Notes: generated by a model not told the origin, from the letters alone. Numbered from the stretch's first letter, positions 8,058-17,566 are shown. The stretch: 64,000 nucleotides of DNA from Arthrobacter sp. M4 (GCF_020251205.1 NZ_JAIWYX010000007.1:124001-188000), one strand, 5' to 3'. Translations and numbers: made by a program.

Positions 8058-9581
8058 ATGACCATAACGGAAACCGAGACGAAGACCGTCCGCGGCATCT
8101 TCATCGACGGTAGTTGGCAGGAAGCCTCCGACGGCGGCACGACAGTCGTGCGCTGTCCGGCGGACGGACGTGAGGTGGCTGTTGTTGCCTCCTCCACCGT
8201 CGAGGACGCGGAGCGGGCGATAGCCAGTGCCCGGGCCGCGTTCGACGGCGGCCCGTGGCGCCGGATGACGGACCTCGAACGCGGTGAGGTACTGCTCCGC
8301 ATCGCCGGGCTGCTTGAGCGGGACAAGGCGATTTACGCCCGGGCCGAGTCGCTGGACACAGGCAAGCGCCTTGTCGAGGCCGAATACGACATTGACGACA
8401 TCGCCGCGTGCTTCCGCTACTACGGCAAGGTGGCAGGCCTTGATGCCGGCCGGGTCATCGACACGGGCCGGCCGAATGCCATCAGCCGCGTGGTTTACGA
8501 ACCGCTCGGTGTGTGCAGCCTCATCGCGCCGTGGAACTATCCGCTCCTCCAGGCCGCCTGGAAGGTGGCTCCGGCTCTCGTCGCAGGAAACTCCTTCGTG
8601 CTAAAGCCCAGCGAGCTGACGCCGTCGACCTCCATCCTGCTGATGGAAACACTGGCAGAGGCGGGGGTTCCCGCCGGTGTCGCGAACCTGGTCACTGGAA
8701 AGGGTTCCAAGGTGGGGCCGGTGCTGAGCTCGGACCCGCGGGTGGACCTCGTCTCCATGACTGGAAGCCTGGCCACTGGACAGACCATCATGGCGGCCGC
8801 CGCGGACACGGTGAAGCGCGTCGCGTTTGAGCTCGGCGGAAAGAACCCGAACATCGTCTTCGCGGATGCGGACTGGGACGCCGCCGTCGACAACGCCCTG
8901 ACCGCAGTCTTCCTGCACTCCGGCCAGGTCTGCTCTGCCGGGGCCCGGCTGGTTGTCGAGGAAGCCATCGCGGAGCGCTTTGTTACCGAGGTAGTGGAAC
9001 GGGCAAAGAAGATCCGGATGGGCGGCCCCTTTGATCCCGAGGCAGAAACTGGCCCGCTCATTTCGGCCAAGCACCGTGAGCAGGTCCACGCCTACGTCCA
9101 GGCCGGCATCGCGGAGGGTGCCGAGCTGCTGTGCGGCGGCTACATCCCCGAGGACGGCGTGCTCGCGGACGGCTTTTTCTACCCGCCCACCGTGCTCGGG
9201 AACTGTCGCTCGGGCATGAGCGTGGTGCGTGAGGAGTCCTTCGGTCCGGTGCTGACCGTGGAAACCTTCCGGAGTGAAGCCGAGGCCATCGCAATCGCCA
9301 ACGACACGGAATACGGCCTGGCGGGGGCGGTCTGGACCGCGGATGCGTCGAAGGCGCAGCGCGTCGCGGGCGCCCTCCGTCACGGGACGGTGTGGATCAA
9401 CGACTACCACCCGTACGTACCGCAGGCGGAGTGGGGCGGTTTCGGCAAGTCCGGCATTGGCCGTGAACTTGGCAGCGCCGGCCTCAACGAATACCGCGAG
9501 GCTAAACACATCTGGCAGAACATCCAGCCTGCGCCCAGCGGCTGGTTTGGCTCTTCAGCGTCGGGCACGACGCACGGCTAG
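8058..9581 (+). CDS. betB: Betaine aldehyde dehydrogenase
   Basis: This NAD(P)-dependent aldehyde dehydrogenase (507 residues) converts betaine aldehyde to glycine betaine. The catalytic Glu is in FELGGKNPN and the nucleophilic Cys in HSGQVCSAG. The Rossmann segment includes MTGSLATGQTI, and the C-terminus has WGGFGKSGIGRELG, which is typical of BetB/GbsA. It begins 4 nt after betA. Substrate is assigned from sequence type plus this pairing. A two-hairpin spacer (9629-9692) separates it from the permease. Confidence 0.92.
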   Translation: MTITETETKTVRGIFIDGSWQEASDGGTTVVRCPADGREVAVVASSTVEDAERAIASARAAFDGGPWRRMTDLERGEVLLRIAGLLERDKAIYARAESLDTGKRLVEAEYDIDDIAACFRYYGKVAGLDAGRVIDTGRPNAISRVVYEPLGVCSLIAPWNYPLLQAAWKVAPALVAGNSFVLKPSELTPSTSILLMETLAEAGVPAGVANLVTGKGSKVGPVLSSDPRVDLVSMTGSLATGQTIMAAAADTVKRVAFELGGKNPNIVFADADWDAAVDNALTAVFLHSGQVCSAGARLVVEEAIAERFVTEVVERAKKIRMGGPFDPEAETGPLISAKHREQVHAYVQAGIAEGAELLCGGYIPEDGVLADGFFYPPTVLGNCRSGMSVVREESFGPVLTVETFRSEAEAIAIANDTEYGLAGAVWTADASKAQRVAGALRHGTVWINDYHPYVPQAEWGGFGKSGIGRELGSAGLNEYREAKHIWQNIQPAPSGWFGSSASGTTHG

Positions 9582-9628
9582 CTCGGGTATTACCGGCTAG
9601 GCACTACCAAGGGGGAAAACGGCCGGGT

Positions 9629-9692
9629 ACGCGCACATACCAATGGGTGCGCGTTCCCGTCCGAGGACCACGCCCGCCCCATGGGGGCGGGC
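9629..9692 (+). terminator. Two tandem hairpins between betB and the permease
   Basis: ACGCGCAC (9629-9636) pairs with GTGCGCGT (9647-9654). GCCCGCCCC (9672-9680) pairs with GGGGCGGGC (9684-9692) over a 3-nt loop. No U-tract follows, so they may reduce rather than end read-through into the permease, or protect the betAB message from decay. Confidence 0.5.
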
Positions 9693-9723
9693 CACCATCG
9701 TGCTATTCACTTCAGGAGCTCAG

Positions 9724-11472
9724 ATGTTAGAACCCAGAAAGAGTGCTGATTCCAGCGGAATGGACGAGTTTGGCTATGCCCAGACTCTGGACCGCAGCAT
9801 CGGCAAGTTTGCCAGTTTTGCCGCAGGGGTCAGCTACATCTCCATCCTCACCGGCGTTTTTCAACTGTTCTACTTTGGTTTTTCCACTGCCGGACCGGCC
9901 TACGCCTGGTCCTGGCCCATGGTTTTCGTCGGCCAACTTATGGTCGCGCTTTGTTTTGCTGAACTCGCTGGCCGCTACCCGGTGGCCGGCTCCGTCTATA
10001 ACTGGGCCAAGCGGCTTGCTTCCGGTACCTGGGCCTGGCTGGCGGGATGGCTGCTGCTGATCTCGTCCATTGTGGCGCTCGGGTCAGTTGCCCTGGCGCT
10101 GCAGATCACCCTTCCGCAGCTGTGGTCCGGATTCCAGATGGTGGGGGACGGGACCGGGCAGTTCGACTTCGCGATGAACGGGGTCCTGCTGGCCAGCATC
10201 ATGATCGGCATCTCCACCCTCATCAACGCATTCGGCGTGAAGCTGATGACCATGATCAACAGCATCGGTGTGTTCGTGGAACTGATAGCCGCGGTGTTGC
10301 TGATCGTTGCGCTCGTTTGGAATGCCGTGCGCGGCCCTGAAGTCCTGCTCGACACCACGGGCTATGGGGAGGAAAACCCCATGGGCTTCCTGGGAGTATT
10401 CCTTATCGCCGCCATGGCCTCTGGCTACGTCATGTACGGCTTCGACACCGCCAGTTCTTTGGGCGAAGAAACCAAGGATCCAAAGCGCACTGCACCGAAG
10501 GCCATCATCCGTGCCGTCACGGCGTCCTTCCTCCTGGGCGGGTTGCTCCTGCTGGGTGGCATTCTGGCCGCTCCGGACCTCAGTGACCCCAAGATTGGAG
10601 CTGCCGACGGCGGCCTGCAGCACATCGTGCTCTCCGTCCTGGGCGGACCTTTTGGCAAGGCGTTCCTGGTCTGCATTGTTGTGGCCGTGGTGGTCTGCAC
10701 GCTGGCAGTCCACGCCGCCGCAATCCGCATGATGTTTGCGATGGCCCGGGACAACAACCTCCCGTTCAGCCGCCAGCTCAGCAAAGTGGACCCCGTCCGC
10801 CGGACACCCACCGTGGCTGCGATCGTTATTGGTGTCCTGGCCGTTCTCCCGCTCATCGTCAATGTCATGCAGCCGGCCATCTTTACCATCGTGTCCAGCA
10901 TCAGCATCGTCCTGATCTACCTGTCCTACCTGCTGGTCACGGTGCCGCTTCTCCGTCAACGGTTCCTTAGGAAGTGGCCCATCCGCGACGGCTCCTCCGA
11001 GGAGGGCTTCAGCCTGGGCAAATGGGGAGTGCTGGTCAACATCCTCGCCGTCCTGTGGGGCGGGGGCATGACGCTGAACCTGATCTGGCCGCGGCAGGAA
11101 ATCTACAACTCCGTGCCGCCGTTCGAGTGGTACCTCCAGTGGGGCGGCGTCCTCTTTGTCGGAGCAGTCGCAATTGGCGGGGTCCTGCTTTACCGCCTCA
11201 AGATCCGGCACCAGACCGGCGTCCTAGCCGAACATGCGGCATCCGTCGCGGCCCACCAGGCCTCCGGCGATTCCGGAGACTACGGGGACTCCGGAGACTT
11301 TGGGCGGGAAACCCATCCGGCCACTGTTTCGGCAACCATCGGGCGGGAAAGCCAGCCCGCCGCCGTCGGGTTTGAAAACCGCGGTGCCGCCGTCGGCCAG
11401 GGAAGCCAGCAGCCCGCCGTCGGGACTTCGGAGAAGCCCGGGCGTCATGCACCTGTTCGCTCGGTGGACTGA
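9724..11472 (+). CDS. APC superfamily amine/amino-acid permease
   Basis: A 582-residue permease with about twelve hydrophobic segments. It has the APC start region FASFAAGVSYISILTGVF and the family motif ELAGRYPVAGSVYNWAK. Genes of this amino-acid/choline/GABA type often sit beside choline catabolism genes, so choline or betaine uptake is the likely role (inference). ATG at 9724 follows AGGAG; the open frame upstream to 9643 contains the hairpins and is not coding. The last 70 or so residues form an unusual hydrophilic tail with imperfect repeats of the type GRE-SQPAAVG, probably cytoplasmic and disordered. Confidence 0.85.
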   Translation: MLEPRKSADSSGMDEFGYAQTLDRSIGKFASFAAGVSYISILTGVFQLFYFGFSTAGPAYAWSWPMVFVGQLMVALCFAELAGRYPVAGSVYNWAKRLASGTWAWLAGWLLLISSIVALGSVALALQITLPQLWSGFQMVGDGTGQFDFAMNGVLLASIMIGISTLINAFGVKLMTMINSIGVFVELIAAVLLIVALVWNAVRGPEVLLDTTGYGEENPMGFLGVFLIAAMASGYVMYGFDTASSLGEETKDPKRTAPKAIIRAVTASFLLGGLLLLGGILAAPDLSDPKIGAADGGLQHIVLSVLGGPFGKAFLVCIVVAVVVCTLAVHAAAIRMMFAMARDNNLPFSRQLSKVDPVRRTPTVAAIVIGVLAVLPLIVNVMQPAIFTIVSSISIVLIYLSYLLVTVPLLRQRFLRKWPIRDGSSEEGFSLGKWGVLVNILAVLWGGGMTLNLIWPRQEIYNSVPPFEWYLQWGGVLFVGAVAIGGVLLYRLKIRHQTGVLAEHAASVAAHQASGDSGDYGDSGDFGRETHPATVSATIGRESQPAAVGFENRGAAVGQGSQQPAVGTSEKPGRHAPVRSVD

Positions 11473-11559
11473 GAAGGCAGCACCCAAACCGGTCAGCTAT
11501 GGTGGCAACGGGTGTTGTTGCCGAAGGGCCTTGGGGTCCACGAAAGGAACACAGCAAAC

Positions 11560-12663
11560 ATGGTTCACAAAGTTCAAGCGGTCGTCGCCAGGGAGAAGAA
11601 CGCTCCCGTTACGGTGGAGACCATCCTGGTGCCGGAACCTGGTCCGGGCGAAGCCTTGGTGGACATCCTCACCTGCGGTGTGTGCCATACGGACCTCCAC
11701 TACAAGCTGGGTGGAATTACAGACGATTTCCCCATCCTGCTGGGTCACGAAGCGACCGGTGTGGTCAGCGCCGTGGGGCCGGACGTCACTGAAGTGGCTC
11801 CCGGCGACCGCGTCATCCTGAACTGGCGGGCTGTCTGCGGCCAATGCCGCGCTTGCGCCAAGGGGCAGCCGCAGTACTGCTTCAACACGCACAACGCCAC
11901 CCAGAAGATGACCCTCGAGGACGGCACCGAGCTGTCGCCGGCGCTGGGTATCGGGGCCTTTGCGGAGAAGACACTGGTGGCCGCCGGGCAGTGCACCAAA
12001 GTGGACGACGAGGTGGACCCGGCCGCCGTCGGCCTGCTCGGCTGCGGTGTGATGGCCGGCATCGGTGCGGCAATCAACACTGGTGAGGTCAAGCGTGGCG
12101 AGTCCGTGGCCGTGATTGGCTGCGGCGGTGTGGGCATCGCCGCGATCGCCGGCGCCAAGCTGGCCGGCGCCACCACGATCATTGCCGTGGACATTGACGA
12201 CAACAAGATCGAGATGGCCAAGAACCTCGGTGCCACGCACGGCGTCAACTCCCGCGAGCAGGACCCGGTGGAAGCCATCCGGGCCCTCACCGGCGGCAAC
12301 GGTGCGGACGTGGTGATTGAAGCCGTGGGACGTCCGGAGACGTACAAGCAGGCCTTCTATGCCAGGGACCTGGCTGGCCGCGTTGTGCTCGTGGGTGTCC
12401 CGACGCCGGAGATGAAGCTCGAGCTGCCGCTGCTGGACGTTTTTGGCCGCGGTGGCTCGCTGAAGTCCTCCTGGTACGGCGACTGCCTGCCTTCCCGCGA
12501 CTTCCCGATGCTGGTGCAGCACTACAAGCAGGGCAACCTGGACCTCGACGCCTTTGTCACCGAACGCATCGGCATCGACCAAGTGGAGGAGGCCTTCGAA
12601 AAGATGCACGAAGGCAAGGTCCTCCGCTCCGTTGTGGAGATCGACCCGGCGGTGGTGCAGTAA
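11560..12663 (+). CDS. mscR: S-(hydroxymethyl)mycothiol dehydrogenase (mycothiol-dependent formaldehyde dehydrogenase)
   Basis: This zinc-dependent medium-chain dehydrogenase oxidises the spontaneous formaldehyde-mycothiol adduct to S-formylmycothiol. It shows the catalytic zinc ligands in CGVCHTD and GHEATG, the structural zinc loop [15 protein letters not shown], and the NAD-binding GCGGVG. The run [14 protein letters not shown] is typical of the mycothiol type. ATG at 11560 is preceded by GAAAGGAA. Its stop overlaps the start of the next gene (TAATG). It detoxifies formaldehyde released by demethylation of betaine derivatives, which explains its place in this block. Confidence 0.9.
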   Translation: MVHKVQAVVAREKNAPVTVETILVPEPGPGEALVDILTCGVCHTDLHYKLGGITDDFPILLGHEATGVVSAVGPDVTEVAPGDRVILNWRAVCGQCRACAKGQPQYCFNTHNATQKMTLEDGTELSPALGIGAFAEKTLVAAGQCTKVDDEVDPAAVGLLGCGVMAGIGAAINTGEVKRGESVAVIGCGGVGIAAIAGAKLAGATTIIAVDIDDNKIEMAKNLGATHGVNSREQDPVEAIRALTGGNGADVVIEAVGRPETYKQAFYARDLAGRVVLVGVPTPEMKLELPLLDVFGRGGSLKSSWYGDCLPSRDFPMLVQHYKQGNLDLDAFVTERIGIDQVEEAFEKMHEGKVLRSVVEIDPAVVQ

Positions 12664-13283
12664 TGGGCGCCACTATTGAAAACCTGGTCACCTCGGGCAC
12701 ATTCTCGCTCGACGGCGGCACCTGGGATGTGGACAACAACGTCTGGATTGTGGGCAATGACGAGGAATGCGTAATTATCGATTCCCCGCACGACGCCGAG
12801 GCGATCATCAACCAGGTCCGTGGCCGCAAGGTCCTGGCCATCCTGATGACCCACGCCCACAACGACCACATCGGGGCTGCCCGGGCAGTGGCGGATGCTG
12901 TGAATGCTCCCATCTACCTGAACCCCGCAGACCTGGTCCTGTGGGAGCACGTCTACCCGGACACTGCTCCGGATCGCGAACTGGCAGACGGCGACGAGTT
13001 CGAAGTGGGCGGGACTACGCTGCGGGCCATTCACACACCGGGACATTCGCCGGGCTCCACATGCTTCTATGTGGAGGAATTGGGCACGGTCTTCACGGGC
13101 GACACGCTCTTCAATGGTGGCCCGGGTGCGACGGGGAGGTCCTACAGCGACTACCCGACAATCCTCACGTCCATCCGCGAACGGCTGCTGACTCTGCCGG
13201 AGGACACCGTGGTTCGCACCGGACACGGTGAGAACACCACCATTGCGGCAGAGCGGGAAACCCTGGCCCAGTTGGCCAGCTAG
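12663..13283 (+). CDS. MBL-fold hydrolase, probable partner of the mycothiol formaldehyde pathway
   Basis: A 206-residue metallo-beta-lactamase-fold protein with the dinuclear metal motif THAHNDHIGAA, later ligands in GHSPGS and FTGDTLF, and a terminal RTGHG. Its ATG overlaps the mscR stop by one base, implying tight coupling. The same adjacency to a mycothiol-dependent dehydrogenase gene occurs in other actinobacteria. S-formylmycothiol hydrolysis to formate is a reasonable inference; a glyoxalase II-like role is the alternative. Confidence 0.85.
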   Translation: MGATIENLVTSGTFSLDGGTWDVDNNVWIVGNDEECVIIDSPHDAEAIINQVRGRKVLAILMTHAHNDHIGAARAVADAVNAPIYLNPADLVLWEHVYPDTAPDRELADGDEFEVGGTTLRAIHTPGHSPGSTCFYVEELGTVFTGDTLFNGGPGATGRSYSDYPTILTSIRERLLTLPEDTVVRTGHGENTTIAAERETLAQLAS

Positions 13284-13334
13284 GGCGGTTAGTGCGGCCA
13301 GTTGGCCGTTACCACCTTCTATTGAATAGAGAAC

Positions 13335-13366
13335 GACGGCGGCACTCCGGATGGGGTGTCGCCGTC
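13335..13366 (+). terminator. Terminator hairpin after the formaldehyde genes
   Basis: GACGGCG (13335-13341) pairs with CGCCGTC (13360-13366), with an inner CAC/GTG. The stem lies about 50 nt past the MBL gene stop. Only a short T-containing stretch follows. The remaining bases to 13565 hold nothing I recognise. Confidence 0.6.
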
Positions 13367-13565
13367 ATTCTGTGCCCGTACAAGGTCCTTTGGACCTTGG
13401 CTTGCGACGCGGCGGAGCCTGTGCAGATCTTGCCGGAATCCTGTGCCAACCTTGCGCCGACGTTGATCCTCCTTGGCGACACTCGAAATGAGTAGTTCAG
13501 GGACGGCGGTCTAAGCACCGGGCGTCCCACGGCAGGGGAGCGGCTGGGGGCCGTGCCGGGAGGCG

Positions 13566-13898
13566 GTGCACACCATGGAAAGAATTCATATCGGGCGAAG
13601 GTTGTTGGCCATAGGGTCAAAGACCCGGGCACTCTTCGGATGGGGTGTGCGCATCGTCAAACCCACGCCCCAGCGACACAGGGACCTGCAGTTGGTGGAG
13701 CACTCGCGGAGGATCCACGCCCTCGCCAAGGCACTGGCAAAAGCACTGGATGAGTGCCACAGGGCGTCGAGCTGGCCGGGCGACAGGCTGCCCGTCAGCC
13801 ACGAGGCCGCGGAGAAAGTGGAGCGGCTCACCCGGCGGATCCAGCTCGAGACGGAAGCGTACCTCCGCGTCCAGGCCCGGCTGCTGCCGGCGACATAG
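13566..13898 (+). CDS. Hypothetical basic helical protein
   Basis: I do not recognise this 110-residue protein. It is rich in Arg, Ala, Leu and His, with no signal peptide or membrane segment. The C-terminal half (from about RDLQLVEHSRRIHALAKAL) looks alpha-helical and possibly coiled. GTG at 13566 follows GGGAGG at close spacing; an in-frame ATG at 13575 is equally possible. It is isolated between the terminator at 13335 and the convergent hydroxyproline operon. The reading frame is plausible but unproven. Confidence 0.45.
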   Translation: MHTMERIHIGRRLLAIGSKTRALFGWGVRIVKPTPQRHRDLQLVEHSRRIHALAKALAKALDECHRASSWPGDRLPVSHEAAEKVERLTRRIQLETEAYLRVQARLLPAT

Positions 13899-14009
13899 CA
13901 GTCACGCCTTAGCAGTCACGCCTTAGCAGTCGCGACATCGCAGTCCCGCCGGACTGACGCCACTTCAACTACCGGCCGGCCAGGCGGCTAATCCGGCCTA
14001 GTCACGGGC
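13899..14009. other. Non-coding spacer with a short tandem repeat
   Basis: Just past the hypothetical gene, AGCAGTCACGCCTT occurs twice in tandem (from about 13899), followed by two further degenerate copies. No gene is apparent. Confidence 0.5.
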
Positions 14010-14210
14010 CTAGTCACGGCTGCGGAGTGCAGGCGCGGACCCGCCCGTCCCTTTTACATGGATGCCGCCGGCCAGGATCCACCAATACGGGTCGTTGGCA
14101 CCCAAACGCCGCCTGAGGATCCGGTGGCCTTGGTCCCTGGCACTAGCGCGGCGGCTCAGCCACCACGCGGCATGCCGGACGAGTGCCCGCCAACCGCCTG
14201 CGACGGCCAT
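14010..14210 (-). CDS. Possible small protein coupled to the aldehyde dehydrogenase gene
   Basis: A 66-codon frame whose ATG overlaps the stop of the upstream aldehyde dehydrogenase (TGATG), an arrangement that favours re-initiation. The product is Arg- and Trp-rich (SRRASARDQGHRILRRR, then DPYWWILAGG), with no known domain. It could be a real last gene of the hydroxyproline operon or a chance frame in high-GC DNA. Confidence 0.3.
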   Translation of the reverse strand: MAVAGGWRALVRHAAWWLSRRASARDQGHRILRRRLGANDPYWWILAGGIHVKGTGGSAPALRSRD

Positions 14211-15730
14211 CAGGATTCCCGTCCGTTTACCCTACGATCGTCCACCAGCCGTCCGTCCACCAATCGAGCCACCCCCAAGGGATTCTCTTCGCGCAGGGCC
14301 TCCGGCAGGAGGTGCTGCGGGAAGCCCTGGTAGGCCACGGGGCGGAGGAACCTTTCGATGGCAGCGGTTCCTACCGAGGTGCTGCCGGCTGCCGTTGTGG
14401 CGGGGTACGGGCCGCCATGCTGCTGTGCGTACGTCACGGATACGCCCGTTGACCACTGATTCCACAACACCCGGCCTGCCTTGCGGGTTAGCACTTCCAC
14501 CAGGTCCTCCACGCTGCAGGATTCGGTTCCCTGGATGGTTGCAGTCAGCTGCCCCGCAAAAGTTTCGGCGAGCGCCGGAAGCTGGGACTCGTCGTCGTAC
14601 GTCACCACTACGGAGGTGGGACCGAAGCACTCGGTTTGGAGCGCGTGCGGTTCGGCGAGGACATCGGCGGCTGTGGTGAGCAGCAGAGTCGGGGAGGGCG
14701 GGTCCGCCAAGGGGTCCTTGCCTTGCGCCAGGACGGTGATGCGCGGGTTGGCGGCCAGTTCCTGCAGGACCTCGGTGTAGCCGGACTGGATCCGGTCATT
14801 GAGCAGTGGCGCAGCGGACGGCAGCGCGGCTTCCCGCAACGCTTCTACGAGGTCCGAGCCAGCCGGGACCACCAGCGTGCCGGGCTTTGTGCAAAATTGG
14901 CCTGCGCCCATGGTGAACGAGCTGATGAAACCCTCAGCAATTTCCTTGCCCCGTTCAGCTGCTGCGCGTTCGGTCACGAAAACGGGATTGTTGCTTCCGA
15001 GTTCGCCGAAGAAGGGGATCGGCTGGGGACGTGAGCTAGCGATGTCGAACAGGGCCCGCCCGCCGGGGATGGAGCCGGTGAAGGAACCCGCTTTGACCCT
15101 GGGATCGCGGAGCGCGGACGCTCCTGCCGCTGTTCCCGTGATGAGTGCGAAGGTCCCGTCAGGTGCGCCGGCGGCTGCGAGGGCCCGGACTACGACGTCG
15201 GCGGTCAGCTTGGACAGCGCGGGGTGGCCGGAGTGGGCCTTCAACAGCACGGGAGAGCCTGCCGCCAAGGCTGAAGCTGTGTCGCCACCGGCAACGGAGA
15301 ATGCGAAGGGGAAATTACTGGCGGCGAAGACAACCACTGGTCCGAGCGGTATCAGCATGCGCCGAAGGTCCGGTCGCGGCGCTCCCATGGGCCAGTCCGC
15401 GTCCGCGTGGTCGATCCTGGCGCCGAGGTAGCTGCCGTCGTGGAGCACTTCGCCGAAGAGGCGCAATTGGAAGCTTGTGCGTTTGAGCTCGCCACGAAGA
15501 CGCGCTTCGGCGAGTCGAGTTTCGCGTTGGGCAACAGGAACCAGCTGGTCTGCGGCAGTGTCGAGGCCATCCGCGACGGCGTCGAGCAGCTTGGCGCGTT
15601 CTGCCGGTTGCAGGGCGGCAAGTGGCGCCGCTGCGGATTGCGCAGCCGCCAGGAGGGTTTCCAGCTCAGCGTCGGTGGTGGGACTTGGGGCGGTGTTACT
15701 TGCTGTGGCGGTATGGGTGGTCGCGGTCAT
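14210..15730 (-). CDS. 2-oxoglutarate semialdehyde (2,5-dioxopentanoate) dehydrogenase, copy 1
   Basis: A 506-residue NADP-type aldehyde dehydrogenase. It has the features of the 2-oxoglutarate semialdehyde dehydrogenase group: ASNFPFAFSVAGGDTASALA, the Glu-containing FFGELGSNNPVFV, the nucleophile region GAGQFCTKPG and a terminal VAYQGFPQHLLP. It would perform the last step of hydroxyproline breakdown, giving 2-oxoglutarate. ATG at 15730 follows AAGGAG. It starts 28 nt after the flavoprotein gene. A second enzyme of this type is encoded at 36423-38006. Confidence 0.88.
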   Translation of the reverse strand: MTATTHTATASNTAPSPTTDAELETLLAAAQSAAAPLAALQPAERAKLLDAVADGLDTAADQLVPVAQRETRLAEARLRGELKRTSFQLRLFGEVLHDGSYLGARIDHADADWPMGAPRPDLRRMLIPLGPVVVFAASNFPFAFSVAGGDTASALAAGSPVLLKAHSGHPALSKLTADVVVRALAAAGAPDGTFALITGTAAGASALRDPRVKAGSFTGSIPGGRALFDIASSRPQPIPFFGELGSNNPVFVTERAAAERGKEIAEGFISSFTMGAGQFCTKPGTLVVPAGSDLVEALREAALPSAAPLLNDRIQSGYTEVLQELAANPRITVLAQGKDPLADPPSPTLLLTTAADVLAEPHALQTECFGPTSVVVTYDDESQLPALAETFAGQLTATIQGTESCSVEDLVEVLTRKAGRVLWNQWSTGVSVTYAQQHGGPYPATTAAGSTSVGTAAIERFLRPVAYQGFPQHLLPEALREENPLGVARLVDGRLVDDRRVNGRES

Positions 15731-15758
15731 TGCGATCTCCTTCCGGGTTGGTGGGGAG

Positions 15759-17258
15759 TTAGTTCTTTTTCGTTTGGAGGTTCGTTTCCGCAGGCTCTGC
15801 GAGGGCAGTCAATTCACCGATGGCAACGGGCGCAGCGAGCGGTCGCTTGGCGGAACCGGCGAGGGACCCGACGCTTGGCGCGGCCCCCTGGTTTCCGGTC
15901 CCTTCACCAAGGCAGGCCGTGGCGAAGCCGCAGACGCGGCCTTGGCACCAGCCCATTCCCGCACGGGTGAAGGACTTGAGGCTGCGTGCGTCCCGTGCGT
16001 CCAGCAAGTCGCGGGCGTCCGCGATCTGGCCAGCTGTGACTTCCTCGCAGCGGCAGACAGCGGTGTCCGGCGTGAGCCATTCCTGCCAAGACGGCGGAAT
16101 CGGGTGGGCCTTGTGCATGGCTTGGGCAAATTTCCTGTGCCGCCACATTGTTTTGGAGCTGCTAAGTGCCCTGCCGCGGGCTGCCGCCGTTCCGGCAGCG
16201 AGTCCTTCCAATACGGCCAGGGACGCACCGCCGACGCCGGTCACCTCCCCGGCAAGGTAGAGGCCCCGCACGCTGGACTGCTGATGCTCGTCGACGACGC
16301 CCACCAGCGAACCGTCCGCATCCAGACGGGTCTCCGCGCCGAGGGACAACGGGAGCTCCATTTGGGGCGTGAAGCCCCAGCCGAAGCCCACCACGTCCAC
16401 ACCCTGGTAAATCCGCTCCGTGCCGGGGCGTACCCGGCCAACCGAATCGACCTTGGCTGTGCGCACGCCGGTCACGTGGTTGGTGCCGAGGACTTCCGTG
16501 ACGATGCTGCGTTGCCGGTAGGGAATGCGGTGGCGGGCAAAGATTGATGCGTACTCGGCGCCTTCCAAGGCCTTGCCCGGCACTCCCGCCGCGGCACGAA
16601 GGTGTGGCAGCCAGGCAGAGCCGGAGGATGACTCGAGCACGGCAAGCACCTGTCCGCCGGCCTCGGCGACACCTGCCGCCACGGGCAACAGAAATGGTCC
16701 GGTACCGGCGATGACGAACCGCTTCCCGGGCAGCGCAGCGTTGCCTTTGATAAAGGCTTGGATCCCGCCAGCAGCCATGGCGCCCGGCAGTTCCCAACCA
16801 GGGACGGGGAGCTGGCGGTCGTAGCCGCCCGGGCAGAGCACCAAACGAGGCGCGACGACGGTACGGGCGACACTGGAGCCATTGTCCCGCGGGGGAACCC
16901 CCGCTACGGTGGGCGTCGTGCGCAGCGTGAAGCCGCCGTCGTAGTTTTGGGCCATCCACACCTGCAGGCCCGGCAAGTAGGTGATCCGGCCGGCGGCCCG
17001 GGCGGCATCAAAGCGGCTCCGCAGGTCCACGTAGGTTCGCCAGCCGTGGTGCCCACGGCCATCCGGTTCGGGGACGATCGTCTCCGGCCGGTGTCGCCAG
17101 AACTGGCCGCCCGGCTGGGAACCGGCGTCGACGACGGCGACTGCGGCACCGGCCTCGGCAGCTGCGACGGCGGCGGCAAGTCCGGCGGGACCGGCGCCTA
17201 CCACCGCGACGTCAGCGTTCACGCCGTCGTTGCCAGGGCGGTTGCCGGCCGGGCTCAC
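15759..17258 (-). CDS. FAD/NAD-binding subunit of hydroxyproline dehydrogenase-type complex
   Basis: A 499-residue flavoprotein resembling the alpha subunits of opine/octopine oxidases, HcnB and bacterial D-hydroxyproline dehydrogenases. An N-terminal GAGPAGLAAAVAAAEAG binds FAD. A second dinucleotide site reads AGTGPFLLPVAAGVAEAG. A C-terminal BFD-like cluster has CRC followed by CQGRVC, giving four Cys for a [2Fe-2S] cluster. GTG at 17258 was chosen because it overlaps the ferredoxin stop by 4 nt (GTGA) and lies just before the FAD motif; the frame is open upstream but runs through the ferredoxin gene. Confidence 0.85.
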   Translation of the reverse strand: MSPAGNRPGNDGVNADVAVVGAGPAGLAAAVAAAEAGAAVAVVDAGSQPGGQFWRHRPETIVPEPDGRGHHGWRTYVDLRSRFDAARAAGRITYLPGLQVWMAQNYDGGFTLRTTPTVAGVPPRDNGSSVARTVVAPRLVLCPGGYDRQLPVPGWELPGAMAAGGIQAFIKGNAALPGKRFVIAGTGPFLLPVAAGVAEAGGQVLAVLESSSGSAWLPHLRAAAGVPGKALEGAEYASIFARHRIPYRQRSIVTEVLGTNHVTGVRTAKVDSVGRVRPGTERIYQGVDVVGFGWGFTPQMELPLSLGAETRLDADGSLVGVVDEHQQSSVRGLYLAGEVTGVGGASLAVLEGLAAGTAAARGRALSSSKTMWRHRKFAQAMHKAHPIPPSWQEWLTPDTAVCRCEEVTAGQIADARDLLDARDARSLKSFTRAGMGWCQGRVCGFATACLGEGTGNQGAAPSVGSLAGSAKRPLAAPVAIGELTALAEPAETNLQTKKN

Positions 17259-17566
17259 GCCTGGCCCCTTTCGTTCTGTGGGTAAGTGCCAATGATCTGC
17301 ATGCCGTCGCAGGCTTCCACCAGGCAGGCGCGCTGGTTCGGCACGTCGTCCACCTCTACCAGGCAGTCGAAGCAGACACCGATGCCGCAGAACAGCCCCC
17401 GGGGACGCCCGTTTTTCCTGGTGCTGCGCCACGCCGTGATGCCGTTGGTGGCCAATGCGGCCCCGACGCTCTGGCCTGGTGCAGCCGTGAGGACACGGCC
17501 GTCGACCGTCAAGGTTACGGCGTCTTCAGCGCTGCTGGGCGGCGAGGCGTTATGGTGTGCGTTCAT
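17255..17566 (-). CDS. [2Fe-2S] ferredoxin-like subunit of hydroxyproline dehydrogenase-type complex
   Basis: This 103-residue protein has the plant-type ferredoxin cysteine pattern in FCGIGVCFDCLVEV plus a later Cys in RACLVEACDG. Such small subunits join a flavoprotein and a DAO-type dehydrogenase in heterotrimeric dehydrogenases (HcnA-like). It overlaps both neighbours by 4 nt, so the three subunits are probably made in step. Confidence 0.85.
   Translation of the reverse strand: MNAHHNASPPSSAEDAVTLTVDGRVLTAAPGQSVGAALATNGITAWRSTRKNGRPRGLFCGIGVCFDCLVEVDDVPNQRACLVEACDGMQIIGTYPQNERGQA

Noticed and set aside
10084..11211. 375-codon minus-strand open frame
   Set aside because: Antisense of the APC permease; composition is Asp/Gln/His-rich, typical of a reversed membrane-protein gene.
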